A stretch of 17,336 nt of DNA from Candidatus Methylomirabilota bacterium (GCA_028869615.1 JAGWRQ010000020.1:1-17336); one strand, 5' to 3'; shown: positions 9,235-17,282, numbered from the stretch's first letter. The notes: a model not told the origin generated them from the letters alone. Program-made: numbers and translations.

Positions 9235-10242
9235 TTAAGTAGATACCTGAAACCGCGAGTACGATAGCACAGGCCTTTGGGGGAGTAAAGCCCATTCTTC
9301 CGACGCACACTGCGGGAAGGCGGCAAATACGGTATCCGCCTGCCGCTTGTCACAGTCGATCTGCCGGCGGAGCAACAACGGGTCATCAAACCGTCGCTCA
9401 TCCCGCAACCGCTCAAGGAAGAAGAGCGTGAGCCTCTCCCCGTACAACTCCTCCTCCGCGACCTCCAACAGGTGGACCTCCACTCGCCGGGCCTCACCAC
9501 CAAAGGTTGGGGCTCTCCCGACATTGATGAGCGCCTTGTGTAACCCATGCTGCAACCACGCCTGGCCGGCGTATACGCCATCCGGAATGATCACATCGGG
9601 CGTAGCGGGGAGATTTGCCGTCGGATACCCCAGCCCCGTGCCTCGTTTGGCGCCGCGTTCTACAACTCCCAGAATCGCGTACGGCCGTCCTAAAGAGCGG
9701 GTCGCCTGGCGCAGCTCTCCTCTCGCAAGCAGGCCGCGGATACGAGTGGAACTGACCACGTGACCGTCCACTGTCATCGCGGGAACCACATCGAGCTCGA
9801 ACTGATGCGCCTCCCCAAGCTGCCGGAGCAGTTCCGGCGAACCGGCCCTGGCCTGACCGAAGGCAAAGTCGTACCCGATACACACACATCGCGCCCGAAG
9901 TCGATCAACCAAGTAGCTCTTCACAAAATCACGCGGCGGGGTGGCGGCCAAGGAAGGGGTGAAGTTGACGGCGATCATCAGATCGATGCCAAGCGCAGCC
10001 ATGATGTCCCGCTTGATCGACAGCGGCGTGATGAGCGGCGGGGCCTGTGAAGGGTTCACCACCTCTAACGGATGTCGCGTGAAGGTGAAGGCAACCGCCG
10101 TTCCTCCTTCCCGGCGAGCGCGCCGTACCACGCGACCCAGGACCTCGCGGTGTCCGAGATGCACCCCATCGAATGTCCCCACCGCTACCGCAGGAGCGGG
10201 ATACCCGTGGTCCAGATCCTCAATCTGCTCGACGACAATCAT
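9235..10242 (-). CDS. ribF: Bifunctional riboflavin kinase / FAD synthetase
   Basis: RibF phosphorylates riboflavin to FMN and adenylates FMN to FAD. The 335-residue protein has the N-terminal nucleotidyltransferase domain (about 1-185) with [10 protein letters not shown] at 22-31, [12 protein letters not shown] at 123-134 and SSTRIR at 164-169. The C-terminal kinase domain (about 187-305) shows GLGYPTANL at 203-211, DGVYAG and [11 protein letters not shown] at 239-249. After the usual last helix ([17 protein letters not shown]) there is an extra tail of about 25 residues that resembles nothing I know. Its ATG overlaps the truB stop (ATGA), giving the truB-ribF-rpsO order seen in many bacteria. 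Confidence 0.96.
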   Translation of the reverse strand: MIVVEQIEDLDHGYPAPAVAVGTFDGVHLGHREVLGRVVRRARREGGTAVAFTFTRHPLEVVNPSQAPPLITPLSIKRDIMAALGIDLMIAVNFTPSLAATPPRDFVKSYLVDRLRARCVCIGYDFAFGQARAGSPELLRQLGEAHQFELDVVPAMTVDGHVVSSTRIRGLLARGELRQATRSLGRPYAILGVVERGAKRGTGLGYPTANLPATPDVIIPDGVYAGQAWLQHGLHKALINVGRAPTFGGEARRVEVHLLEVAEEELYGERLTLFFLERLRDERRFDDPLLLRRQIDCDKRQADTVFAAFPQCASEEWALLPQRPVLSYSRFQVST

Positions 10243-11180
10243 TGCCCGGCGAGGACCCGTACCGGTTTGAGGACTATCCGGCGCGGATCGACTGCGGGGA
10301 ACTCCCGGCCGGCAACCGTCGCCTCAGCCAATGAAAGAAGCTGACGCCGATATCCCAGGACCCGGACAAGGTCCCCCTTCTCCACTTCCGAAGGGAAACT
10401 AAGCAGCGCGCCGGCTGCCATCCCACCTCCCTGGACGACCCCTCGAGAGGACTCGGGATGAATCCTGACAACGGGCAGGTGCCCCAGCGCCTCCCCGATG
10501 GGGATGAGCACATCCCGGATGCGACCTTCCGCAACGATCTGCTCGAGCTGCTGCAGCGTGAGCGCGTCGTCAACCAGGAAACGGCCCGATCGGACGCGAG
10601 TCAACGCATGCAGGTGCGCGCCGCACCCGAGGACTCGACCGATATCGTCGCACAGGGTGCGGGCGTACGTCCCCTTGGAACAGCTGACCCGGAATCGGAC
10701 GAAGGGTACATCGATCTCCAGGAGCGTAAGCTCATGGATCCGTATCGCAATCGGCTGCCGTTCGACCGTTTCGCCCCGGCGCGCCAGGCGATAGAGGCGC
10801 TCTCCGTGATACTTCTTGGCGGAGAACAGGGGCGGCACCTGCTGGATCTCTCCGACAAAACTCTCCAGAACCTCTCGCAGTCGGGCAGGATCTACGTCAA
10901 CATGATCCGTCTGGGACAGCACCTTCCCGTCGGCATCCAAGGTATCCGTAGTGATGCCCAGCCGCATCGTGATCAGGTACTCCTTGTCGGCCTGCGTCAG
11001 AAATTGCGCGATTCGAGTCGCCCGCCCGATGCAGAGCGGCAGTACGCCGGTCGCCCTCGGATCGAGCGTACCGGTGTGACCGACGCGGCGCATCTTCAGC
11101 AGACGCCGCACGACGTCCACCACATCATGGGAGGTCATCCCCCCAGGCTTATTGATGTTCAAGACCCCGCTGAGTTCCAT
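10239..11180 (-). CDS. truB: tRNA pseudouridine(55) synthase
   Basis: TruB isomerises U55 in the T-loop of tRNAs and also acts as a tRNA chaperone. From the ATG at 11180 the protein is 313 residues. It starts MELSGVLNINKPGGMTSHDVV, with the catalytic Asp40 in GHTGTLDPRATGVLPLCIGRATR. The C-terminal part (about 240-310) looks like a PUA-type RNA-binding domain (GALLSFPSEVEKGDLVRVLGY). In-frame TTG (11192) and GTG (11189) codons lie just upstream. I prefer the ATG because a GGTG lies 6 bases before it and the family start is MxGxLxxxKP. It begins 15 bases after the PHP gene and ends in an ATGA overlap with ribF. Confidence 0.96.
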   Translation of the reverse strand: MELSGVLNINKPGGMTSHDVVDVVRRLLKMRRVGHTGTLDPRATGVLPLCIGRATRIAQFLTQADKEYLITMRLGITTDTLDADGKVLSQTDHVDVDPARLREVLESFVGEIQQVPPLFSAKKYHGERLYRLARRGETVERQPIAIRIHELTLLEIDVPFVRFRVSCSKGTYARTLCDDIGRVLGCGAHLHALTRVRSGRFLVDDALTLQQLEQIVAEGRIRDVLIPIGEALGHLPVVRIHPESSRGVVQGGGMAAGALLSFPSEVEKGDLVRVLGYRRQLLSLAEATVAGREFPAVDPRRIVLKPVRVLAGQ

Positions 11181-11195
11181 TGCACGCACCAAAGA

Positions 11196-12074
11196 TCAGT
11201 CAGCGATGACCGGTCGAGAGTCTAACTCCCGTTTTCTGATCCGCAGACGCTCGACACTCTCCCAGGGCACCTCTACCCCCCCTAACTCGGCATCTGTCAC
11301 TACTCCACCGCCGTGAAAATCACTTCCACCGGTGGGTATGAGTCGATGCCGTTCGGCGACGGCAAGCAGGGATGCTGTGATCTCCTGGGTATACCTCTTG
11401 TAGTAGGTCTCGATCCCCTCCAGGCCCGCCTCCATCATCATCGGCAGCAGTCGCGGCAGATCCAGACGGTAATCGCTTGCTCCCACGATGATCGGATGCG
11501 CCAGCGAGGGCACGCCTTGAGCCCCCCTGATCAGGCTGACCGCCTCCTGCGGGAGGAACTTCGGGCCCTCAACATAGGCAGGGCCCCCGCGCCTCAAAAA
11601 ACGCGAGAACGCCTCATCCACCGACGCAACGGCGCCGCATTCTACAAGGGCCTTGGCGATATGCGGCCGTCCGACCGAGCCCCCATTCGCAATGGCCATG
11701 ACGCGGTCCCACTCGAGCGGATAGCCGAGCGCGCCTAACCGCTCGACCATACCGTGGGCCTGAACGAGCCTGTCCTCCTGTAGTTGACGAAGGGCCTTTT
11801 GCAAGGACGGGTCACCCGCGTCGAGCAGATAGCCCAGGACATGGATCTCGTCGCCGTCCAGGTTCGCGCTTAACTCGATTCCAGGAATCACCTCAATTGC
11901 CAGATCGCAAGCGGCCTCTTGCGCCTCGACGATCCCATTCACGCTGTCGTGGTCGGTCACGGCCATGACGCGGATTCCGATGCGGGCGGCGGCTTGCACC
12001 AGCTCCGCCGGCCGAAGCGCGCCATCAGAGGCCTTCGTATGAAGGTGCAGATCGATACGACTCGCCATCGTCAT
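11196..12074 (-). CDS. PHP-domain phosphoesterase, RNase AM / YciV (TrpH) family
   Basis: The 292-residue protein is a PHP-fold metal-dependent phosphoesterase. All expected metal ligands are present: HxH at His10/His12 (DLHLHTKASDG), Asp41-His42-Asp43 (VTDHDSVNG), Glu67 (IPGIELSAN), His78, His138 (GRPHIAKAL), His193 (SLAHPI) and Asp252/His254 (GSDFHGGG). Characterised members of this family remove the 3'-phosphate from nucleoside 3',5'-bisphosphates such as pAp, or act as 5'-3' exoribonuclease (E. coli YciV, RNase AM). Its ATG overlaps the rbfA stop (ATGA); a second ATG two codons later is possible. It lies between rbfA and truB, where other bacteria carry nrnA, so a role in nanoRNA or pAp turnover or in RNA maturation is inferred. 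The exact substrate is not visible. Confidence 0.93.
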   Translation of the reverse strand: MTMASRIDLHLHTKASDGALRPAELVQAAARIGIRVMAVTDHDSVNGIVEAQEAACDLAIEVIPGIELSANLDGDEIHVLGYLLDAGDPSLQKALRQLQEDRLVQAHGMVERLGALGYPLEWDRVMAIANGGSVGRPHIAKALVECGAVASVDEAFSRFLRRGGPAYVEGPKFLPQEAVSLIRGAQGVPSLAHPIIVGASDYRLDLPRLLPMMMEAGLEGIETYYKRYTQEITASLLAVAERHRLIPTGGSDFHGGGVVTDAELGGVEVPWESVERLRIRKRELDSRPVIAD

Positions 12075-12433
12075 TGCTCCTTCGTCTCGGTCGCCTCGAT
12101 CTGCCGGAACAGCTCGGCCAGATGCATCTCCTGCTCCAGCGAATCATCAAGCGAGAAGAGCAGTTCCGGAACGTAGCGCAGGCACAACCGGCGTCCTAAC
12201 TCCCCACGGAGAAAGCCTGCTGCGCTCTTCAGGCCGATCAGCACCTCCTGGCGCTGTTTCTCATCGCCTCCGACCGAGGCGATATAGACTCTCGCATGCC
12301 GTAAATCGTCGCTTACCCTGACGCGGGTAACCGTCGCAAAACGGATCCTCGGATCCTTGACCGACTGCAAGATCAGGCGACTGATTTCTTCCTGTATCAG
12401 GGTCCCGACCCGATCGGCGCGCCTGCCTTGCAT
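12071..12433 (-). CDS. rbfA: 30S ribosome-binding factor RbfA
   Basis: RbfA binds near the 5' helix of 16S rRNA and is needed for late 30S maturation. The 120-residue product is a single type-II KH-like domain with the typical motifs RVGTLIQEEISRLI, VKDPRIRFATVTRVRVSDDLRHARVYI and the C-terminal RYVPELLFSLDDSLEQ. A GTG directly precedes the ATG. The ATG at 12433 is favoured by GGAG placed 7 bases upstream. It follows ylxP by 34 bases and overlaps the PHP gene by 4. Confidence 0.96.
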   Translation of the reverse strand: MQGRRADRVGTLIQEEISRLILQSVKDPRIRFATVTRVRVSDDLRHARVYIASVGGDEKQRQEVLIGLKSAAGFLRGELGRRLCLRYVPELLFSLDDSLEQEMHLAELFRQIEATETKEQ

Positions 12434-12467
12434 CACCGTTCTCCACGCGGCCGACTGACCAAGGGCG

Positions 12468-12755
12468 TCAATGGCCCATCAAATCGATCTCATAATCGAG
12501 AATCAGGGCATCGGCGTCAGCCTCGATGAGGTTGACAACTCTGGTCAGGGTCTCATCCACCAGTCGAGAACTGTTGCTGATGCAGGCGATCCCCAGCGTC
12601 GCGCGTTGCCATTCGTCAAGACGATCCACCTCGGCGACCGAGACATTGAAACGGCCTCGGATACGATCCTTGATACTCTTGACAACCCGCCGCTTACCCT
12701 TGAGAGAGCTATTACCGGCCAGATGCAACTCGACGCGACACGTTCCAACAGTCAT
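12468..12755 (-). CDS. ylxP: DUF503 family protein (YlxP)
   Basis: A small protein of 95 residues of the DUF503/YlxP family, recognisable from VGTCRVELHLAGNSSLKGKRRVVKSIKDRIRGRFNVSVAEVD and ATLGIACISNSSRLVDETLTRV. Family members lie next to infB and rbfA in many bacteria. A ribosome-related role is likely but the biochemical function is not established to my knowledge. I chose the ATG at 12755; a TTG two codons upstream (12761) is possible. No Shine-Dalgarno is visible because the upstream sequence is a heptad repeat element, so initiation may depend on coupling or on the structure of that element. Confidence 0.92.
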   Translation of the reverse strand: MTVGTCRVELHLAGNSSLKGKRRVVKSIKDRIRGRFNVSVAEVDRLDEWQRATLGIACISNSSRLVDETLTRVVNLIEADADALILDYEIDLMGH

Positions 12756-12763
12756 GGGCAACG

Positions 12764-12845
12764 AAATTCAAGGTTCAAAGTTCAACGTTAATAGTAACCC
12801 AACCACGAACCTTCAATCTTGAACCTTGCACGTTGAACCGTGAAC
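12764..12845 (-). repeat. Heptad inverted-repeat element between infB and ylxP
   Basis: Almost the whole infB-ylxP gap is made of degenerate units with an exact 7-base period. On the + strand TTCA (or TTAA) begins at 12767, 12774, 12781 and 12788. In the opposite arm GAAC (or CAAT, GCAC) begins at 12807, 12814, 12821, 12828, 12835 and 12842. The arms are inverted copies: CAAGGTTCAA at 12769-12778 is matched exactly by its complement at 12819-12828, and GTTCAACGT at 12780-12788 by its complement at 12830-12838. No open reading frame, promoter or U-run is visible. The type resembles the short tandem heptanucleotide repeats described in cyanobacteria, but kinship is not shown. Confidence 0.85.
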
Positions 12846-12849
12846 ATTC

Positions 12850-15249
12850 TTAGAGTTTTTGCGCGACCGATTCCAACTCAAAAATTTCCAGGATATCGCC
12901 AACTTTGATATCGTTAAAGTTCATCAGACCGACGCCGCACTCAAACCCGCTTTGTACCTCTCGGACATCCTCTTTGAAGCGACGAAGCGATCCGACTCGC
13001 CCTTTGTGGACTACCTTGCCGTCCCGAACAATGCGGACCTGACTGTCTCGGCAGACCTTTCCCTCCACAACCATTGAGCCGGCAACCGCGCCTACTTTAG
13101 GTACAGTAAAGACCTGACGAACCTCCACGCGACCGATTGACCGCTCGATATACGTGGGCTCCAGCAATCCCTCCATCGCCTGCCGGATCTCGTTGATGGC
13201 GTCATAGATCACGGTGTAGAGCCGAATCTCCACGCCTTCTTGCTCGGCCAGCTTCTGGGCCTTCGGATCAGGACGCACATGGAATCCTACGATTATCGCG
13301 TTGGAGGCCGACGCCAGCATGACATCAGTCTCGTTGATGGCGCCCACCGACGCGTGGATCACCTTTAACCGGACCGCCTCGGTGCCGATCCGCCCCAACG
13401 ATTCGCGAAACGGCCCGATAGAGCCCTGGACGTCCCCCTTGATAATCATCCGCAGCTCTTTGACTTCACCCTCCTGGATGCGCCGGTGTAAATCCTCCAG
13501 GGTCATGCGGTGCTTCGAGACGATCATCTCCTCGCGATGTTTTTGCTGCCGGCTGAGCGCGATCTGCCGCCCTTTCCGTTCATCGGACACTACGACAAAC
13601 GTGTCTCCGGCCATGGGGACACCTGACAGACCCAGGACCTCCACCGGGGTCGCGGGCTCGGCCGTCTGGACCCTTTTCCCCTTCTCATTGTTCATCGCCC
13701 GCACTCGACCCGAATGCAATCCGGCGACGACTACGTCCCCTACCTTCAGGGTTCCCTGCTGAACCAACACGGTCGCGACCGGTCCCCGACCGCGATCCAG
13801 CTCAGCCTCAATAATGACACCCTTTGCGGCCCTGTGCGGGTTCGCCTTCAACTCCTGAACCTCGGCCAGCAGAAGCAGCATCTCGAGCAGGTGATTGATG
13901 CCTACCTGCTTTTTAGCCGAGACCTCCACATAGACCGTCTGCCCTCCCCACTCTTCCGGAACCAGACCCTGTTCCGCCAACTGTTGCTTGACACGGTTCG
14001 GGTCGGCGCCGGGCTTGTCGATCTTGTTAATCGCCACCAGGATCGGGACACCCGCGTCCTTGGCGTGGCTGATCGCCTCCAGCGTCTGAGGCATTACCCC
14101 GTCATCGGCCGCCACAACCAAGACCACGATATCGGTCGCCTGCGCCCCACGCGCCCGCATGGCGGTAAACGCCTCGTGGCCAGGCGTGTCCAGGAACGTG
14201 ATCTTGCCGCCCGGCAGATCGACTTGATACGCGCCGATATGTTGAGTAATCCCACCGGCCTCCGAGGCGATCACATTGGTCTGCCTGATCGCATCCAGCA
14301 GAGAGGTCTTACCGTGATCGACATGACCCATGATCGTCACGACCGGAGACCTGGGCAGAAGCAGCGAAAGATCCTCAACTTCCTTCGCCTCAGCCATAGC
14401 CTCTTCCAGGGGGGTCACTTCCACTGAGAACCCCAGCCGGTCGCCTGCGCGTTTTACTACCTCCACGTCGAGCGGCTGGTTGATCGTGGTCATGATCCCC
14501 ACCTTGATCAACTGTTTGATGACCTCGCTGGGGCTCATCGAGATGCTCTCCGCCAACTCCTTGACGGTGATCGTCTCGGCAAGCTTGACGATCGGGCGTG
14601 GCGGCGTAGCGGGCTCGCGCTCGATCTGCTCCACCTGGACCTGCGGCTCCGGCGCCGGCGGGATCACGGTCGCCTTTTGCCCAGGGGCGGCGACAGGCGG
14701 AGGCGGTATTGGGGTCTTGGCCGGCGCTTCTTTCACGCCGGCGGGCGCCACCGGGACCTCGCGAGGAGGCCCTGATGGTGCCGCGGATGGCTGTTCGAGA
14801 ACCGCTGTCCCATGAGATGGCTGTGGAGCAGACGCTGTCTTTGGCTTCCGAGGTTCCTTGTGTTCAACCGGGCTCACTCGTCCGACGGATTCGATCCCTT
14901 CGGGTATCGGCTTGACCCTGGATGGCGCCTGCGTCTCGGTAGGCTTGGATCGAGCGGGCCTGCGAGCCGTGGTCTCAGGTAGTGCTGTCGGCGCTTCGGC
15001 CTTTCCGGTCCTGGGACGTCGGCCCTCTACGGGCTTGGCGTGAGCCGGTGGAGGTGTCTCCAGCGGTTTGGGCTTGGGCCGGCTTTTCTTCTGAGGCGAT
15101 GCGGCTGCCAGGAGCGACCTGACATGGTCCTCATCCACGTTGCTGCTGTGGCTCTTGAGGTGCAGGCCCGACCGCTCAAGCCGGTCCAGGAGTTCTTTGC
15201 TTGATATGCCGAGCACTTTCGCCAGATCGTACGCTCTAATCATTCCCAC
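12850..15249 (-). CDS. infB: Translation initiation factor IF-2 (GTG start)
   Basis: IF2 is the GTPase that brings fMet-tRNA to the 30S and promotes subunit joining. The 799-residue chain starts with an IF2_N helical domain (about 3-50). A long Pro/Ala/Lys-rich linker follows (about 51-215), then a second IF2_N domain (about 220-278). The G domain has G1 GHVDHGKT at 308-315, G3 DTPGH at 354-358, G4 NKID at 408-411 and G5 SAK at 444-446. Domains II, III and the fMet-tRNA-binding C-terminal domain complete it. The GTG at 15249 is preferred over the ATG two codons later because the strong Shine-Dalgarno is spaced 9 bases from GTG but 15 from ATG. The linker is low-complexity and probably disordered. 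Confidence 0.98.
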   Translation of the reverse strand: MGMIRAYDLAKVLGISSKELLDRLERSGLHLKSHSSNVDEDHVRSLLAAASPQKKSRPKPKPLETPPPAHAKPVEGRRPRTGKAEAPTALPETTARRPARSKPTETQAPSRVKPIPEGIESVGRVSPVEHKEPRKPKTASAPQPSHGTAVLEQPSAAPSGPPREVPVAPAGVKEAPAKTPIPPPPVAAPGQKATVIPPAPEPQVQVEQIEREPATPPRPIVKLAETITVKELAESISMSPSEVIKQLIKVGIMTTINQPLDVEVVKRAGDRLGFSVEVTPLEEAMAEAKEVEDLSLLLPRSPVVTIMGHVDHGKTSLLDAIRQTNVIASEAGGITQHIGAYQVDLPGGKITFLDTPGHEAFTAMRARGAQATDIVVLVVAADDGVMPQTLEAISHAKDAGVPILVAINKIDKPGADPNRVKQQLAEQGLVPEEWGGQTVYVEVSAKKQVGINHLLEMLLLLAEVQELKANPHRAAKGVIIEAELDRGRGPVATVLVQQGTLKVGDVVVAGLHSGRVRAMNNEKGKRVQTAEPATPVEVLGLSGVPMAGDTFVVVSDERKGRQIALSRQQKHREEMIVSKHRMTLEDLHRRIQEGEVKELRMIIKGDVQGSIGPFRESLGRIGTEAVRLKVIHASVGAINETDVMLASASNAIIVGFHVRPDPKAQKLAEQEGVEIRLYTVIYDAINEIRQAMEGLLEPTYIERSIGRVEVRQVFTVPKVGAVAGSMVVEGKVCRDSQVRIVRDGKVVHKGRVGSLRRFKEDVREVQSGFECGVGLMNFNDIKVGDILEIFELESVAQKL

Positions 15250-15252
15250 GCC

Positions 15253-15263
15253 GGATCACCTCC
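15253..15263 (-). promoter_or_regulatory. Extended Shine-Dalgarno of infB
   Basis: On the minus strand GGAGGTGATCC precedes the infB GTG. Its complement, GGATCACCTCC on the + strand, equals the near-universal 3' tail of bacterial 16S rRNA, giving 11 continuous pairs. GGAGG is 9 bases from the GTG. Confidence 0.8.
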
Positions 15264-15293
15264 ACACCTTCCGAGGCTCCGCTCTGCCCCAAC

Positions 15294-15896
15294 TCAGCGG
15301 TTTGACCATGCAGTCTCTCGCGCTTCCATCCCCACCGGTATCTTGTCCAGCAGCGACATCACCGCCCCTGCGAAGTGCGGATCCGTCACAGCGATGTTTG
15401 CTCGAGGAGCCGTCCCAAGAGCGGCCCCCAATTCCTCCTTACCCATGGCCTGCATCCATGCGATGCCGCTCTTTTCGGCTACATTCCGTACCTTCGCAAC
15501 CGAGTCCGCCGATGCGTCTGCCGCGCTCAGGATCAACCGGGCCGAATGGCGCCTGAGGGCCACATCTACCGCCTCTGCGCCTGAGGCGATCTTACGAGCC
15601 CGGCGCGCAAGTCCAAGCAGCGCGGCGACCTTGCGCGAGACACGTTCCCGGATCAGCCCTTCAAGAGCCTCCACTGTTATCGGCGCAAGCGTCACCTTCA
15701 GGCAGCGCGCAAACTCACCCCTTTTTACCGCCTGCTCTAAGCATACGTGGCGCGGACAGATATAGGCCCCGCGACCGGATCCCCCGCCAAGATCGACATC
15801 CAGTCTTCCGTCCGGAATAAGATGCACACGAATAAGCTCGCTCTTTGGCCGGCCGGTGCGGCAGGCAACGCAAGAGCGAAAGGGCTCAGCAACCAC
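15294..15896 (-). CDS. YlxR (DUF448) - L7Ae/YlxQ fusion RNA-binding protein (GTG start)
   Basis: One 200-residue chain joins two proteins that B. subtilis encodes separately between nusA and infB. Residues about 5-80 are the YlxR/DUF448 domain, with RSCVACR at 7-13 and GRGAYICPRHVCLEQA at 41-56. Residues about 88-185 are an L7Ae/YlxQ-like domain with LGLARRARKIASG, LILSAADAS, GKEELGAALGTAPRANIAVTD. YlxR has been reported as an RNase P modulator (RnpM), and L7Ae-fold proteins bind kink-turn RNA, so an RNA-binding role is likely. Cys9/Cys12 and Cys47/Cys52 could form a metal site, which is inference. The GTG at 15896 overlaps nusA by 11 bases and has AAGGA 8 bases upstream. An alternative start is not seen. 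Confidence 0.92.
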   Translation of the reverse strand: MVAEPFRSCVACRTGRPKSELIRVHLIPDGRLDVDLGGGSGRGAYICPRHVCLEQAVKRGEFARCLKVTLAPITVEALEGLIRERVSRKVAALLGLARRARKIASGAEAVDVALRRHSARLILSAADASADSVAKVRNVAEKSGIAWMQAMGKEELGAALGTAPRANIAVTDPHFAGAVMSLLDKIPVGMEARETAWSNR

Positions 15897-17196
15897 CTTC
15901 TGTATCCTTCGCGACGAGAGCAGCTTTCGCAGCCTCGATTAATTTTTGGGCCGTCTTTGGGCCAATCCCCTCTATCCGGACCAAGGCGTCATCCGACGCG
16001 TCAGCCAGCTTCTGGCAACTGTCCAGACCGGCCTCGATCAGGCGACCGGCCAATTTCTCCCCTACACCCGGCAACTCCGCCAACCGTAGGGCAGCGTCGG
16101 CGGAACTCTCCGCTACCGACGCCGCGGCCTCGACCTCAGGCTGGATCCGCTCTTCCGGCTCTTTCTGAATTTCACCACGGCCCTTGACATCGACCTTCCA
16201 TCCCAACAGCTTGGCCGCCAGACGAGCGTTCTGTCCCCGTTTCCCAATGGCCAGAGAGAGCTGACCGTCGGCCACCAACACATGAAGGGTATGCGTCTCC
16301 TGGACAACCTCGACGCCCTCAATTTCGGCCGGGGCAAGCGCGCTACGGACGAAGGAAGCCGGATCGTCCTTCCAGGCAATCACATCGATCTTCTCGCCCA
16401 TCAACTCCCTGACGATGGCCTGAATCCGGCTGCCGCGATATCCGACGCAGGCCCCTACCGGATCCACATTACTGTCTCGTGAGGTCACAGCCACCTTGGC
16501 TCGTTCACCCGCATCCCTAGCAACCGCCTTGATCTCCACAATCCCCTCGTAGATCTCAGGAACTTCGATCTCAAGCAGCTTGGCCAAAAGGCCGGGATGC
16601 GTTCGTGAAAGGACAATCTGGGACCCTCTCGGCAATTTCTTCACATCCAGCACATACGCTCGAATCCGATCACCGATCCTGTAATCCTCACGGGCAAGTT
16701 GCTCCCTGGGGGGGAGAATCGCCTCAGCCTTCCCAAGATTGACGATGACATTGCCCTTCGCAACTCTCTGTACGACACCGCCTACTAATTCACCCACTCT
16801 GGCCTTAAAGGCCTGAAATACGCTCTCCCGTTCAGCCTCCTTGACTCGCTGGATAATGACCTGCTTCGCCGTTTGGGCGGCGATCCGACCGAACTCTTTT
16901 GCCTGTACCTCGGATTTGATTTCATCGCCAAGTTGGATCCCGGGATTGAGCTGCTGAGCCTCATCGATAGAGATCTCAACATGGGGATTCAGGACCTGCT
17001 CAACAACCTTTTGTATTGCGTACAGCCTAAAGCAACGGGACGGTTGGTCGAACTCCACGCGCAGGTCAAGAGCGGGCCCAAGGGTCTTACGGGACGCGGA
17101 GAGAATCGCCGCGCTGACAGCCTCGATCAGCACTGCCGATTCGATCTCTTTCTCGCGTCCGACCTGTTCTATAACCTGCAGTAAATCGATACCCAT
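15886..17196 (-). CDS. nusA: Transcription termination/antitermination factor NusA
   Basis: NusA binds RNA polymerase and modulates pausing, termination and antitermination. The 436-residue protein has an N-terminal RNAP-binding domain (about 1-125) and an S1 domain (about 135-200). KH1 follows (about 230-285, GYRG at 252-255), then KH2 (about 303-345, GKRG at 318-321). The C-terminal tail (about 366-430) has helix-hairpin-helix segments LPGVGEKLAGRL and IEGIGPKTAQKLIEAA. That tail is a single helix-hairpin-helix region rather than the two acidic repeats of E. coli NusA. The ATG at 17196 has only a weak upstream ribosome-binding sequence. The stop lies inside the start of the ylxR fusion. Confidence 0.97.
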   Translation of the reverse strand: MGIDLLQVIEQVGREKEIESAVLIEAVSAAILSASRKTLGPALDLRVEFDQPSRCFRLYAIQKVVEQVLNPHVEISIDEAQQLNPGIQLGDEIKSEVQAKEFGRIAAQTAKQVIIQRVKEAERESVFQAFKARVGELVGGVVQRVAKGNVIVNLGKAEAILPPREQLAREDYRIGDRIRAYVLDVKKLPRGSQIVLSRTHPGLLAKLLEIEVPEIYEGIVEIKAVARDAGERAKVAVTSRDSNVDPVGACVGYRGSRIQAIVRELMGEKIDVIAWKDDPASFVRSALAPAEIEGVEVVQETHTLHVLVADGQLSLAIGKRGQNARLAAKLLGWKVDVKGRGEIQKEPEERIQPEVEAAASVAESSADAALRLAELPGVGEKLAGRLIEAGLDSCQKLADASDDALVRIEGIGPKTAQKLIEAAKAALVAKDTEGGC

Positions 17197-17204
17197 TTTT
17201 TTAC

Positions 17205-17277
17205 CAGAGTGTAGGGTTTAGGGTATAGGGAAGAATTTGAATGCCTTCCTGTTTTCTCCACCCTCCACCCGGCACCC
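17205..17277 (-). repeat. Heptad inverted-repeat element between rimP and nusA
   Basis: The rimP-nusA gap carries units with an exact 7-base period in two arms. On the + strand TAGGG begins at 17212, 17219 and 17226, with a weaker copy (CAGAG) at 17205. In the other arm CCACCC, CCACCC and GCACCC begin at 17258, 17265 and 17272. The arms can pair imperfectly through their GGG/CCC cores. GGAAG (17229-17233) and CTTCC (17245-17249) can form a small central hairpin. The gap has no clear promoter. The layout matches the element after infB, but the unit sequence is different. Confidence 0.75.
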
Positions 17278-17282
17278 TGCCT

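Noticed and set aside
12764..12845. Rho-independent terminator after infB
   Set aside because: The stems are AT/GC mixed with a long loop and no U-run follows in the transcript direction; ylxP and rbfA continue downstream.
12764..12845. CRISPR array or IS remnant
   Set aside because: Units are 7 bases with no spacers, and there is no transposase frame or target-site duplication.
17212..17230. TTTAGGG units as a telomere-like sequence
   Set aside because: There are only about three imperfect copies, opposed by an inverted CCACCC arm inside a bacterial operon; the match to a plant telomere unit is chance.
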